Assembly: GCA_038207625.1 (NCBI GenBank)
Contig: JBBQZO010000004.1
Span: 186,001 to 250,000, forward strand
Length of the DNA stretch: 64,000 nt
Reading direction: 5' to 3'
From: JBBQZO01 sp038207625
GTDB taxonomy: Bacteria > Pseudomonadota > Gammaproteobacteria > Burkholderiales > Burkholderiaceae_D
Made by a program: the position numbers and the translations under genes. How positions within the stretch are numbered: position 1 is the first letter of the stretch; every line of letters begins with the position of its first letter. Below the pieces are notes generated by a model. The model was given only the letters and a program-made list of their open reading frames with translations. It had not been told where the DNA came from and did no database searches. Positions 16,458-24,838 of this stretch are shown here, in pieces.

Positions 16458-17267
16458 ATGGGCGTCGATAAATTCATCGAGATTCAAAATGCCGAGATGG
16501 TGTTCGACACCAGCAAGGGCAGTTTTCATGCACTCACGCGGGTCAATCTGAACGTCGCGCAGGGCGAGTTCATCACCTTGATCGGCCATTCCGGTTGCGG
16601 CAAATCGACCTTGCTGAACCTGATCGCGGGCCTGACCCGGGCCAGCGAGGGCGCGCTCATTTGCGCCGGGCGCGAAATCGACGGGCCCTCGCCCGAGCGC
16701 GGCGTGGTGTTCCAGAACCATTCGCTGCTGCCGTGGCTGTCCTGCTTTGAGAACGTCTACCTGGCCGTCGAGCGCGTGTTCGGCGCGCGCGAGTCGAAGG
16801 CGCGTTTGCATGAGCGCACCGGCGACGCGCTGGCGCTGGTGGGCTTGACGGCGGCGTCGGCCAAGCGCCCGCATGAGATCTCGGGCGGCATGAAGCAGCG
16901 CGTGGGCATCGCGCGCGCGCTGTCGATGGAGCCGAAGGTGCTGCTGATGGACGAGCCGTTCGGCGCGCTCGACGCGCTCACGCGCGCCCACCTGCAAGAC
17001 GAGTTGCTGCGCATCGTCGCCGCCACCGGCTCGACCGTGGTGATGGTCACCCACGATGTGGACGAGGCGGTGCTGCTGTCGGACCGGATCGTGATGATGA
17101 CCAATGGGCCGCGCGCGACCATCGGCGATATTTTGCAGGTACGCCTGGCGCGCCCGCGCGAACGCTTGGCGCTGGCGCACGATCCGCTGTATCTGGCCTA
17201 CCGCGCCAGCGTGCTGGAGTTTTTGTACCAGCGTCACGCGCGCCCGCAAGCGCTGCAAGCGGCCTAG
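16458..17267 (+). CDS. nrtD: Nitrate ABC transporter ATP-binding protein
   Basis: A 269-residue ABC ATPase. Walker A is GHSGCGKST (about residues 41-49), Q-loop in VVFQNHSLLPWLS, signature ISGGMKQRVGIARAL, Walker B VLLMDEPFGALDALTR and H-loop VTHDVDEA, all intact. It lacks the C-terminal NrtA-like regulatory domain of cyanobacterial NrtC, so it is the NrtD type and presumably works as a homodimer. It ends the nrtABD operon. Confidence 0.93.
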   Translation: MGVDKFIEIQNAEMVFDTSKGSFHALTRVNLNVAQGEFITLIGHSGCGKSTLLNLIAGLTRASEGALICAGREIDGPSPERGVVFQNHSLLPWLSCFENVYLAVERVFGARESKARLHERTGDALALVGLTAASAKRPHEISGGMKQRVGIARALSMEPKVLLMDEPFGALDALTRAHLQDELLRIVAATGSTVVMVTHDVDEAVLLSDRIVMMTNGPRATIGDILQVRLARPRERLALAHDPLYLAYRASVLEFLYQRHARPQALQAA

Positions 17268-17299
17268 CGGAGGCACCGGCGGTGGTTGCCGTGACGGCA

Positions 17300-17319
17300 T
17301 GTTGTCACAATCTGCAACA
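17300..17319. promoter_or_regulatory. Candidate enhancer site upstream of the aldehyde dehydrogenase gene
   Basis: An inverted repeat TGTTG-N10-CAACA, overlapping a second dyad GTGAC-N8-GTCAC (17291-17308). It lies about 130 bp upstream of the start predicted from the sigma-54 promoter, the usual distance for an enhancer-binding protein such as the EatR-like activator encoded at 20294-22222. The binding protein is inferred only. Confidence 0.45.
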
Positions 17320-17416
17320 CCCGCTTCCAGTGTGTTCAATAACGTGACAGGACGGCGCCCGCGCCGCCCTGTCCACGCGTCGTGCTACGCCCCTTGCGGG
17401 GGTCTCTGGGCGATGC

Positions 17417-17431
17417 TGGCATGGACTTTGC
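17417..17431 (+). promoter_or_regulatory. Sigma-54 promoter of the aldehyde dehydrogenase gene
   Basis: TGGCAT-GGACT-TTGC keeps the invariant GG and GC at -24/-12 spacing, with one change from TGGCAC. Start expected near 17443, about 74 bp before the ATG. Confidence 0.7.
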
Positions 17432-17516
17432 GATATCTCCGTGGTGTGTGCAGCGCAAGCTGCCAAGCACCAAACCGATCGCAAACCACTGCGGCATCCA
17501 CTTTCTAGAGGACGAC

Positions 17517-19037
17517 ATGAACCTGGCAGACATCAGCAAACTTGGCGTGAGCAACCCTTTCAAGCCGCGCTACGGCAATTACATCGGCGGCGAATTCGTC
17601 GCGCCGGTCAAGGGCGAATATTTTGCCAACATCACGCCGATCACCGGCCAGCCGTTTTGCGAGGTGGCCCGTTCCACTGCCGAGGATATCGAGCTGGCGC
17701 TGGACGCCGCGCACTCCGCCAAGACCGCCTGGGGCAAGACGTCGCAAACCGAACGCGCCAACATCCTCAACAAGATCGCCGACCGGATGGAGGCCAACCT
17801 GGAGTTGCTGGCCACGGCCGAGACGATCGACAACGGCAAGCCGATTCGTGAAACGCGCGCGGCCGACATTCCACTGGCGATCGACCATTTCCGCTATTTC
17901 GCCGGCTGCATCCGTGCCCAGGAAGGCAGCGTCGCGCAGATCGACGAAAACACCTACGCCTACCATTATCACGAACCGCTGGGCGTGGTCGGCCAGATCA
18001 TCCCGTGGAATTTCCCCATCCTGATGGCGGTGTGGAAGCTGGCGCCCGCGCTGGCGGCGGGCAACTGTGTGGTGCTTAAACCGGCCGAGCAAACCCCCGC
18101 TTCGATCATGGTGCTGATGGAATTGATCGGCAACCTGCTGCCGCCGGGCGTACTGAACATCGTCAACGGCTTCGGGCTGGAAGCGGGCAAACCGCTGGCC
18201 TCGTCCAAGCGCATCGCCAAGATCGCCTTCACGGGGGAAACCGGTACCGGCCGCCTGATCGCCGGCTACGCTTCGCAAAACCTGATTCCCGTCACGCTGG
18301 AATTGGGCGGCAAGTCGCCCAACATTTTCTTTGCCGACGTGATGGACAGTGATGACGCGTTCTTCGACAAATGCCTGGAAGGCTTCGCGATGTTCGCGCT
18401 CAACCAGGGCGAGGTGTGCACCTGTCCGTCGCGCGCGCTGATCCAGGAATCGATCTACGAGAAATTCATGGAACGCGCCACCAAACGGGTGGCCGCCATC
18501 AAGCAGGGCAATCCGCTGGACGGCGCCACCATGATCGGCGCGCAAGCGTCGCAGGAGCAGTTTGAAAAGATCATGGCCTATATGGACATCGGCAAGCAGG
18601 AGGGCGCGACGGTGCGTATCGGCGGCGCCAACAGCCGCCAGAGCGGCCAGCTCGAAGGCGGCTACTATGTGCAGCCGACCATCTTCGAAGGTAACAACAA
18701 GATGCGCATCTTCCAGGAGGAGATCTTCGGGCCGGTGGTGTCGGTGACCACCTTCAAGGACGAGGCCGAGGCCATCGAGATCGCCAACGACACGCTGTAC
18801 GGTCTGGGCGCGGGCCTGTGGACGCGCGACGGTTCGCGTGCGTTCCGGGTCGGACGCGCGGTGCAGGCCGGGCGCGTGTGGACCAACTGCTACCACCTGT
18901 ACCCTGCCCACGCCGCGTTCGGCGGCTACAAGCAGTCGGGCATCGGACGAGAAAACCACAAGATGATGCTGGACCATTACCAGCAGACCAAGAACCTGTT
19001 GGTGAGCTACGATCCGAAAGCGATGGGCTTCTTCTAA
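17517..19037 (+). CDS. exaC: NAD-dependent (acet)aldehyde dehydrogenase, ExaC/AldB type
   Basis: A 506-residue aldehyde dehydrogenase, the same length as ExaC/AldB enzymes that oxidise acetaldehyde to acetate. Visible: PWNFPILMAVWKLAPALAAGN (cofactor site), KPAEQTP, FTGETGTGR, the general-base Glu in VTLELGGKSPN and the nucleophilic Cys in NQGEVCTCPSRAL. GAGGACGAC gives a ribosome site before ATG 17517; the frame is open upstream but that part is the promoter region. It is followed by a DUF779 gene, its common partner. With eutBC nearby it should consume the acetaldehyde made from ethanolamine. A sigma-54 promoter lies 86 bp upstream. Confidence 0.9.
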   Translation: MNLADISKLGVSNPFKPRYGNYIGGEFVAPVKGEYFANITPITGQPFCEVARSTAEDIELALDAAHSAKTAWGKTSQTERANILNKIADRMEANLELLATAETIDNGKPIRETRAADIPLAIDHFRYFAGCIRAQEGSVAQIDENTYAYHYHEPLGVVGQIIPWNFPILMAVWKLAPALAAGNCVVLKPAEQTPASIMVLMELIGNLLPPGVLNIVNGFGLEAGKPLASSKRIAKIAFTGETGTGRLIAGYASQNLIPVTLELGGKSPNIFFADVMDSDDAFFDKCLEGFAMFALNQGEVCTCPSRALIQESIYEKFMERATKRVAAIKQGNPLDGATMIGAQASQEQFEKIMAYMDIGKQEGATVRIGGANSRQSGQLEGGYYVQPTIFEGNNKMRIFQEEIFGPVVSVTTFKDEAEAIEIANDTLYGLGAGLWTRDGSRAFRVGRAVQAGRVWTNCYHLYPAHAAFGGYKQSGIGRENHKMMLDHYQQTKNLLVSYDPKAMGFF

Positions 19038-19053
19038 ACCCGGCAAGGCCGGC

Positions 19054-19093
19054 GCCGGCGGCTCCGCGACCAGCGGGCCCGCCGGCTTTTTTT
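19054..19093 (+). terminator. Rho-independent terminator after the aldehyde dehydrogenase gene
   Basis: GCCGGCGG (19054-19061) pairs with CCGCCGGC (19079-19086), followed by seven Ts. It lies only 24 bp before the DUF779 ATG, so the DUF779 gene is reached by readthrough or has its own promoter. Confidence 0.75.
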
Positions 19094-19116
19094 GCACGCT
19101 ACCCGAGGAATCATCA

Positions 19117-19482
19117 ATGACCATAGCCCGCGTTACCGCCACTCCCGCCGCGCTGGCGCTGATGCAGACGCTGCGCGACAAATACGGGCCGCTAATGTTC
19201 TTCCAGTCGGGCGGCTGCTGCGACGGCAGCGCGCCGATGTGCTATCCGTTGGGCGAGTTCGCCGTCAACGACAGCGACGTCAAGCTTGGCATGCTGGGCG
19301 ACATCCCGTTCTACATGGGCTTGGAACAGTTCGACTACTGGAAACACACCCAGCTGATCATCGATGCGGTGCCCGGCAACGGCGGCATGTTCTCGCTCGA
19401 CAATGGCACCGGCACGCGCTTTCTGACCCGTTCGCGCCTGTTTACCGACGACGAATGCGCGCAGCTGGCCGCGCAGCACTGA
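19117..19482 (+). CDS. DUF779 family protein
   Basis: A 121-residue protein with the DUF779 signature: LMFFQSGGCCDGSAPMCYP (residues about 27-45, with three cysteines), then GDIPFYMGLEQFDYWKHTQLIIDAVPGNGGMFSLD. The family is commonly found directly beside acetaldehyde dehydrogenase genes; the reaction it serves is unknown, and the cysteine cluster suggests metal or thiol chemistry. A ribosome site (CGAGGAAT) precedes the ATG. Confidence 0.9.
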   Translation: MTIARVTATPAALALMQTLRDKYGPLMFFQSGGCCDGSAPMCYPLGEFAVNDSDVKLGMLGDIPFYMGLEQFDYWKHTQLIIDAVPGNGGMFSLDNGTGTRFLTRSRLFTDDECAQLAAQH

Positions 19483-19626
19483 GCGGCCAAACGCCCCGTC
19501 GAACGACGTGCGATGGCCATTGCTGTGACGTCCGATGGCGCCGCCATGCTTCAACTGGCGTCGTTCCGGGACACGCCGGCGCAGGAAAAATGCACGCGCG
19601 GAACGCGCATGCGCGCGATGCGACCC

Positions 19627-19920
19627 TTAGCAGCCCGCTTCGCTCTGGTGCCGGAACGCCAGCACCACCACTGCCTCGGCGGCAGCGTCGTAGCGGTACA
19701 GCGCCGCGTAGCCGGAATCGCCGAAAGCGATTTCGAGTTCGCGCAGCTCGGGGAAATCGGGCAGCGGGCGGCCCGTGTAGGGATTCATTTCAAGCAGCGC
19801 AAGCTGGCGCTCGATGGCCAGTGCGGCGCGCGCCGGCGCCGTCGGGCTGGCATTGGCGAGCGCGGCGCGGCAGCGCACCAGGCCGTGTCCGGCCGTCTCC
19901 GTGATCACGATGCGTGTCAC
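19627..19920 (-). CDS. RelE/ParE-family toxin
   Basis: A 97-residue protein with the ParE/RelE plan: two helices (about residues 15-45) and a C-terminal sheet with NPYTGRPLPDFPELRELEIAFGDSGYAALYRYD and VVVLAFRHQSEAG. The GTG start overlaps the antitoxin stop by four bases (GTGA), a translational-coupling arrangement typical of these modules. ParE members poison gyrase, RelE members cleave mRNA; which applies here cannot be told. Confidence 0.85.
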   Translation of the reverse strand: MTRIVITETAGHGLVRCRAALANASPTAPARAALAIERQLALLEMNPYTGRPLPDFPELRELEIAFGDSGYAALYRYDAAAEAVVVLAFRHQSEAGC

Positions 19921-20180
19921 GCGGGTTCCACCACTTCGGTGTCGCTGCCCCAGGCCGACAGCCAGGCCTGCACGGCCGGACCGCTCAAGGTGTGGCCGCT
20001 GGCCTGGTATTCGGTCCAGGCCGCCAAGGCCTCCTGCTTGAAGCTTTCGTGCGCCTCGGCGCGCTCGACATATTGGGCGATCGCCTCGCGCATGATCCAG
20101 TGGGATGAGCGCTGGCGCAGCTCGGCCAGGCGATCCACCCGTTCCTTGAGCTCGTCATCGATCTTCAGTGAAATAGCCAT
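19917..20180 (-). CDS. CopG/ribbon-helix-helix antitoxin
   Basis: An 87-residue protein. The N-terminal ribbon-helix-helix is clear: MAISLKIDDELKERVDRLAELRQRSSHWIMREAIAQYVER (residues 1-40). An acidic C-terminal tail (EYQASGHTLSGPAVQAWL and onward) would wrap the toxin. It is first in the pair, so it probably autorepresses the module from the 113-bp gap toward the sigma-54 activator gene. The start at 20180 has GGGGTAAGGAAAT upstream. Confidence 0.88.
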   Translation of the reverse strand: MAISLKIDDELKERVDRLAELRQRSSHWIMREAIAQYVERAEAHESFKQEALAAWTEYQASGHTLSGPAVQAWLSAWGSDTEVVEPA

Positions 20181-20293
20181 TTCCTTACCCCTGTCACCAT
20201 CAAGCCCATCTTGGCGATAATGTAACGGAAAGCGCTGCGCCTGTCTATTCACCTTGCCCGCGCAAAAACGTCGATTCGAACCAGCCAACGTCG

Positions 20294-22222
20294 TCAGTGC
20301 GTGCTGCCGTTCTTGGCGTCGAGCTTGCGGTAGATGGTGTTGCGCGACACGCCCAGCGCTTTGGCTGCGGCCGACACATTGCCCTTGTGTTCGGCCAGGC
20401 AGTCGACGATCGCGCACAGCTCGAGCGCGTCCAGACGCGCCCCGGATGGTGCCGGCGGGACCGGCGCCGCACCCGCTTCGTCGAGGAAGTCGTCGGGCAG
20501 ATGGCAGCGCCGGATCACGCGGTCGGCGTCGACCATCACCACGGCGGTGCGCAGCAGGTTATTGAGCTGGCGGAAGTTGCCCGGCCAGTTGTGGCGCATG
20601 AACAGCGTCATCACTTCGGGCGCGACGCTGCAGGGCGCGCCGTCGCTGCCGCTGGCGAGGATCTTGTCGATCACCACCGCCAGGTCGCTGCGCTCGCGCA
20701 CCGGCGGCAGTTTCACCACCAGGCCGTTGAGGCGGTAGTACAGGTCTTCGCGGAAGGCGCCCTTGGCGATCAGCTCGCGCAGGTTGCGGTTGGTCGCGCA
20801 CACCAGATCGAAGGTCACGCTGACCTGGCGCGTGCTGCCCAGCGGCGTCACGCAGCGCTCCTGCAACACGCGCAGCAGGCGCGCCTGCAGGTTCAGCGGC
20901 ATGTCGCCGATTTCGTCGAGGAACAGCGTGCCGCCGTCGGCCTGCACGATCTTGCCCACGCAGCCTTTCTTGCGCGCGCCGGTGAAGGCGCCGTCCTCAT
21001 AGCCGAACAGTTCGGACTCGATCAGGCTCTCGGGGATCGAGGCGCAATTGACGGCCACGAACGGACCCTTGCTGCGCGGCGCATCCTGATGGATCGCCAG
21101 CGCCAGCAGCTCCTTGCCGGTGCCCGTTTCGCCCGTGATCAGGATCGGGATGTCGCGCCCCAGCACCTTGCCCAGTTTGTCGATCACGCCGGCCACCTGG
21201 GCGTCGCCGGTGTTCAGGTAGCGCAGGCTGGACAGGCGCGCGGCGATCGGCAGCGCAACTGGGACGCGCGCCACCGCGTTGGCCTGCTGCGCCACGCTGT
21301 TGGCGATGCGAATTTCCGCGCGCCCCCAAACCCGCACGCCGCTGTGCAGGCACAGGTTGAGCAAGCCGGGCATGCTGGCGCGGTAGTGGTCGAACAGCGT
21401 CGACACCGGCACGCCAAACAGCGATTGGAAAGTGTGCGACTGCAGCGCCGCATGCGGCAGCCCAAGCTGAAACAGGCCGCTGCGATTGGCCGCCAGAAAG
21501 CGCCCGGACGGCGAAAACGACACGATGCCCTCCATCAGCGTGCCGATAAATTCGGGGCGCGCGTGAAAGTGCAGCGTGACGGCGTCCTGGAACACGGTGG
21601 CGAACAGCTGGTTCTCGATCATCTGGGCCGACATGCGCACCAGCGCCATGGTGTGCTTGTGAAAGCTGCGTTGGTCGCCCGACACGTCGAGCACGCCGAT
21701 CACCAGGCCTTGCGGGTCGAAGATTGGCGCGGCCGAGCAGGTCAGGAAATGGTTGGCCGACAGGTAGTGCTGGTCGGCGTGCACCAGCGTGGGCGCCTGC
21801 TCGGCCAGCGCGGTGCCGATCGCGTTGGTGCCCTTGCTCTGCTCGGACCAGGTCACGCCCGGCGCCAGCGCGACCCGGTCGGCTTTTTCGAGGAAATCGG
21901 CGTCGCCCAGCGTGTGCACGATGATGCCGTTCACGTCGGTGAGGATCACCATGTTGTGGGTGTTGATGATCTGCTCGTACAACGTTTCCATGACCGGCAG
22001 CGCGTGGCTGTGCAGCATGCGGTTTTGCTCGATCAGCAGCGACAGGTCGGTGCGCGCGAGCGGACTGAAATTGGGCTCGCCATGCACGGTGAGGCCATAC
22101 TCGATCGAGCGCTGGTGCGAATCTTTGATCATGCTTGGGAACCCCAGCCCAGCGCGGCGCGGCGCGTCGCCCGCGCGCTTGGGCGCAGGCGTGCTGGTGT
22201 CGGACGGCAGATATCGCTGCAT
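20294..22222 (-). CDS. Sigma-54-dependent activator, EatR/AcoR-like
   Basis: A 642-residue enhancer-binding protein. A GAF-type sensor occupies about residues 70-230. The AAA+ domain has Walker A GETGTGKE (about 364-371), the sigma-54 contact loop GAFTGA (about 411-416), Walker B TLFLDEIGD (about 432-440) and arginine-finger region REDLYYRLNGL. The C-terminus is a Fis-type helix-turn-helix (AAAKALGVSRNTIYRKL). There is no receiver domain, so it senses a small molecule. In Pseudomonas aeruginosa a like protein (EatR) sits beside exaC2, eat and eutBC; the same partners surround this gene. It probably drives the sigma-54 promoter at 17417. A later start at 22132 is possible. Confidence 0.9.
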   Translation of the reverse strand: MQRYLPSDTSTPAPKRAGDAPRRAGLGFPSMIKDSHQRSIEYGLTVHGEPNFSPLARTDLSLLIEQNRMLHSHALPVMETLYEQIINTHNMVILTDVNGIIVHTLGDADFLEKADRVALAPGVTWSEQSKGTNAIGTALAEQAPTLVHADQHYLSANHFLTCSAAPIFDPQGLVIGVLDVSGDQRSFHKHTMALVRMSAQMIENQLFATVFQDAVTLHFHARPEFIGTLMEGIVSFSPSGRFLAANRSGLFQLGLPHAALQSHTFQSLFGVPVSTLFDHYRASMPGLLNLCLHSGVRVWGRAEIRIANSVAQQANAVARVPVALPIAARLSSLRYLNTGDAQVAGVIDKLGKVLGRDIPILITGETGTGKELLALAIHQDAPRSKGPFVAVNCASIPESLIESELFGYEDGAFTGARKKGCVGKIVQADGGTLFLDEIGDMPLNLQARLLRVLQERCVTPLGSTRQVSVTFDLVCATNRNLRELIAKGAFREDLYYRLNGLVVKLPPVRERSDLAVVIDKILASGSDGAPCSVAPEVMTLFMRHNWPGNFRQLNNLLRTAVVMVDADRVIRRCHLPDDFLDEAGAAPVPPAPSGARLDALELCAIVDCLAEHKGNVSAAAKALGVSRNTIYRKLDAKNGSTH

Positions 22223-22319
22223 GGATCGAACCCTTGGGCCGCGCGCCTTGGCGCGCAGCCGGTGCGTGTGTGTGCACTAATGTAGCACCTGTTCCGAAAT
22301 GGAGCAAAGAGCTTGCGCA

Positions 22320-23252
22320 TCAATTGAGTGCCTGCGCGCGTTTCTTGAACGTGTCGGACGGGCGCTCGCCAAAGCGTTTGCGATAGTCGCTGGCAAACTG
22401 GCTGAAGTGCCGGAAGCCCCAGGCGGCGGCCACGTCATGCACCGAGCGATGCAGTGCGCCGCCTTCGGCCAGCTGGCGGCGCACGCCGTTCAGGCGCTCG
22501 GCGCGCAGATAGCTGATCGGGCTCATGCCCAGCACGTCCTCGAAACAGTATTGCAAGGTGCGCCGGCTCACGTGCATGCGCTGGCACAGCTCGGGCACGC
22601 TGATTACCTCGTCGCGGTGCAGCAGCAAAAATTCGCGCACCTGGGCCACGATGCGCTGGCGCCGTGTGAAGCAAAGCGTCGCTCTGGCGGCCGGCTGGCA
22701 GGGGCTGAGCATGGCCAGCAGTGCCGCCAGCACGGCGTCGGCGTCGAGCCGGCCCGGGCCGGACAGGCAGTGCTGCACCGTGCCGATGGCCTGCGCGCGC
22801 GCCGTTGGCGGCACCTGCACGCAGTCGCTGGCGGCCAGCGCGTCCCAGTCGATCGGGGCATCGTGCAGTTGTGCGGCGCTGGCCAGGTCGCGCGCGTCGG
22901 CGACGATGCCCAGGATCTGGAAGCGGCCCGGCGTGTTGAGCTCGAACTCGCAGGCGCCGGGGCGCAGCATCAGGCATTCCGGGCCGGCGGGGCGTCCGTT
23001 GATGCGCGCGCCGTCACCGTCCAGCGGCAGGCCGAACCAGATGCTGCCGGGTTTGACGACGCACGACTGCAGCAGCGCATGGCTGGTCGTTTCGCAAAAC
23101 ACCTGAAGGCGCGGCGTGGCCAGTTCGCGCACGCTGCCTTCGAACTGGCCGCAGCCGATCTGGTCGTAGCGCTGCTGCCAGCCGGTCAGGTTTTGCGCGT
23201 GCTGGTCGATATCGTGCGAGACCGTGTGGCGCAGCGGTGGTGCAAGGTCCAT
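22320..23252 (-). CDS. AraC-family regulator, probably of ethanolamine genes
   Basis: A 310-residue AraC/XylS regulator. The N-terminal 200 residues hold a ligand-sensing part of the AraC-binding-like type (TTSHALLQSCVVKPGSIWFGLP). The C-terminal 100 residues carry two helix-turn-helices (ISVPELCQRMHVSRRTLQYCFEDVLGMSPISYLRAERLNGVRR and AAAWGFRHFSQFASDYRKRFGERP). It is divergent from the ethanolamine permease gene with a 160-bp gap, which resembles EutR next to eut genes. A GGCAAAcTTTGCC dyad at 23290-23302 in the gap could be its operator. Ethanolamine as effector is inferred. Confidence 0.88.
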   Translation of the reverse strand: MDLAPPLRHTVSHDIDQHAQNLTGWQQRYDQIGCGQFEGSVRELATPRLQVFCETTSHALLQSCVVKPGSIWFGLPLDGDGARINGRPAGPECLMLRPGACEFELNTPGRFQILGIVADARDLASAAQLHDAPIDWDALAASDCVQVPPTARAQAIGTVQHCLSGPGRLDADAVLAALLAMLSPCQPAARATLCFTRRQRIVAQVREFLLLHRDEVISVPELCQRMHVSRRTLQYCFEDVLGMSPISYLRAERLNGVRRQLAEGGALHRSVHDVAAAWGFRHFSQFASDYRKRFGERPSDTFKKRAQALN

Positions 23253-23289
23253 GTGGCTCCCGGTTCAAAACTGCGTTTGCCTGCGCGAC

Positions 23290-23302
23290 GGCAAACTTTG
23301 CC
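23290..23302. promoter_or_regulatory. Dyad between the AraC-regulator and ethanolamine permease genes
   Basis: GGCAAA-C-TTTGCC, a 13-base near-perfect palindrome, lies in the divergent gap about 33 bp upstream of a TATACT (23335-23340) that could be the -10 box of the permease gene. Candidate regulator site; not proven. Confidence 0.4.
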
Positions 23303-23412
23303 GAATTTCGATAACGCCGATCCGGCGCGCTGACTATACTTTTGTTAAGCAAGCATAGTGCCAGCGTCCCGCATTACTTTTTGAAACCGCATAACCCAAC
23401 GGAGAACCACCA

Positions 23413-24819
23413 ATGACATCACACAAGGGGGCATCGGGCGCCGCGCCGGCGCTGAAACAGACGCTGGGCACGCTGCAGCTGTGGGGTATCGCGGTCGGGC
23501 TGGTGATCTCGGGCGAATACTTCGGCTGGAGCTACGGCTGGGCTTCGGCCGGCACGCTGGGCTTCACCATCACGGCGCTGTTCATCGCCGCCATGTACGC
23601 CACCTTCATCTTCAGTTTCACCGAGCTGACCACCTCGATCCCGCACGCGGGCGGACCGTTCGCGTACAGCAAGCGGGCGTTCGGACCCCTGGGCGGCTTC
23701 ATCGCCGGTGCGGCCACGCTGATCGAATTTGTGTTCGCCCCGCCGGCCATCGCGCTGGCCATCGGCGCCTATTTGAACGTGCAATTTCCGGCGGTCGATC
23801 CGAAGACGGCGGCGGTGGGCGCGTATCTGGTGTTCATGCTGCTCAATATCGTCGGCGTGCAGATCGCCGCCACCTTCGAGCTGTTCGTCACGCTGCTGGC
23901 GATCTTCGAACTGCTGGTGTTCATGGGCGTGGTCGCGCCGGGCTTCTCGCTGTCCAATTTCACCAAGGGCGGCTGGTCCGGCCAGGACAGTTTCAGCGTC
24001 GCGTCGATTCCCGGCATGTTCGCCGCGATTCCGTTCGCGATCTGGTTTTTCCTCGCCATCGAAGGCGTGGCGATGGCGGCCGAGGAGGCCAAGGATCCGC
24101 AGCGCTCGATTCCAATCGCCTACATCACCGGCATCATCACCCTGGTGCTGCTGGCAATCGGCGTGATGGTATTCGCCGGCGGCGCGGGCGACTGGACCAA
24201 GTTGGCCAACATCAACGATCCGCTGCCGCAGGCAATGAAACTGATCGTCGGCGCCAACAGCAACTGGCTGCACATGCTGGTCTGGCTGGGCCTGTTCGGT
24301 CTGATCGCGTCCTTCCACGGCATCATCCTCGGTTACTCGCGCCAGATCTTTGCGCTGGCGCGCGAGCACTACCTGCCCAATTATTTCGCCAAGATCCATC
24401 CCCGTTTCAAGACCCCGCACCGGGCGATTCTGGCCGGCGGCGCGATCGGCATCGCCGCCATCTACAGCGATGAGCTGATCAAGATCGGCGGCCAGACGCT
24501 GACTGCCAACATCGTCACGATGAGCGTGTTCGGCGCGATCCTGATGTACATCGTCAGCATGCTCAGCCTGTTCAAGCTGCGCGCCAGCGAGCCGCAGATG
24601 GTGCGTCCGTTCCGCGCGCCGCTGTATCCGCTGTTCCCCGCGTTCGCGCTGGCGGGCGCCTGCGTGTGCATGGTGACGATGATCTATTACAATCGCCTGA
24701 TCTTCGCGATTTTCTGCGGCTTCCTGCTGGCCGGCTACGGCTACTTCATGGCCACCGCAGGCAAGCGCAGCGACGCGGCCAGCAGCGAGTTCGATCCGCG
24801 CAGCGTGGTCGTCGATTAA
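23413..24819 (+). CDS. eat: Ethanolamine permease
   Basis: A 468-residue APC-superfamily transporter with twelve probable membrane helices. It matches the ethanolamine permease subgroup: LKQTLGTLQLWGIAVGLVISGEYFGWSYGW near the N-terminus, SIPHAGGPFAYSKRAFGPLGGF, AIPFAIWFFLAIEGVAMAAEEAKDPQRSIP, and HGIILGYSRQIFALAREHYLP. It brings ethanolamine through the inner membrane. It is first gene of eat-eutB-eutC, 19 bp before eutB, with a good AACGGAGAA ribosome site. Confidence 0.95.
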   Translation: MTSHKGASGAAPALKQTLGTLQLWGIAVGLVISGEYFGWSYGWASAGTLGFTITALFIAAMYATFIFSFTELTTSIPHAGGPFAYSKRAFGPLGGFIAGAATLIEFVFAPPAIALAIGAYLNVQFPAVDPKTAAVGAYLVFMLLNIVGVQIAATFELFVTLLAIFELLVFMGVVAPGFSLSNFTKGGWSGQDSFSVASIPGMFAAIPFAIWFFLAIEGVAMAAEEAKDPQRSIPIAYITGIITLVLLAIGVMVFAGGAGDWTKLANINDPLPQAMKLIVGANSNWLHMLVWLGLFGLIASFHGIILGYSRQIFALAREHYLPNYFAKIHPRFKTPHRAILAGGAIGIAAIYSDELIKIGGQTLTANIVTMSVFGAILMYIVSMLSLFKLRASEPQMVRPFRAPLYPLFPAFALAGACVCMVTMIYYNRLIFAIFCGFLLAGYGYFMATAGKRSDAASSEFDPRSVVVD

Positions 24820-24838
24820 CCCAGCCTGACATGACACC

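Noticed and set aside
20297..22285. Long plus-strand frame opposite the sigma-54 activator
   Set aside because: Arg/His/Gln-rich shadow of a gene with intact AAA+ motifs on the other strand.
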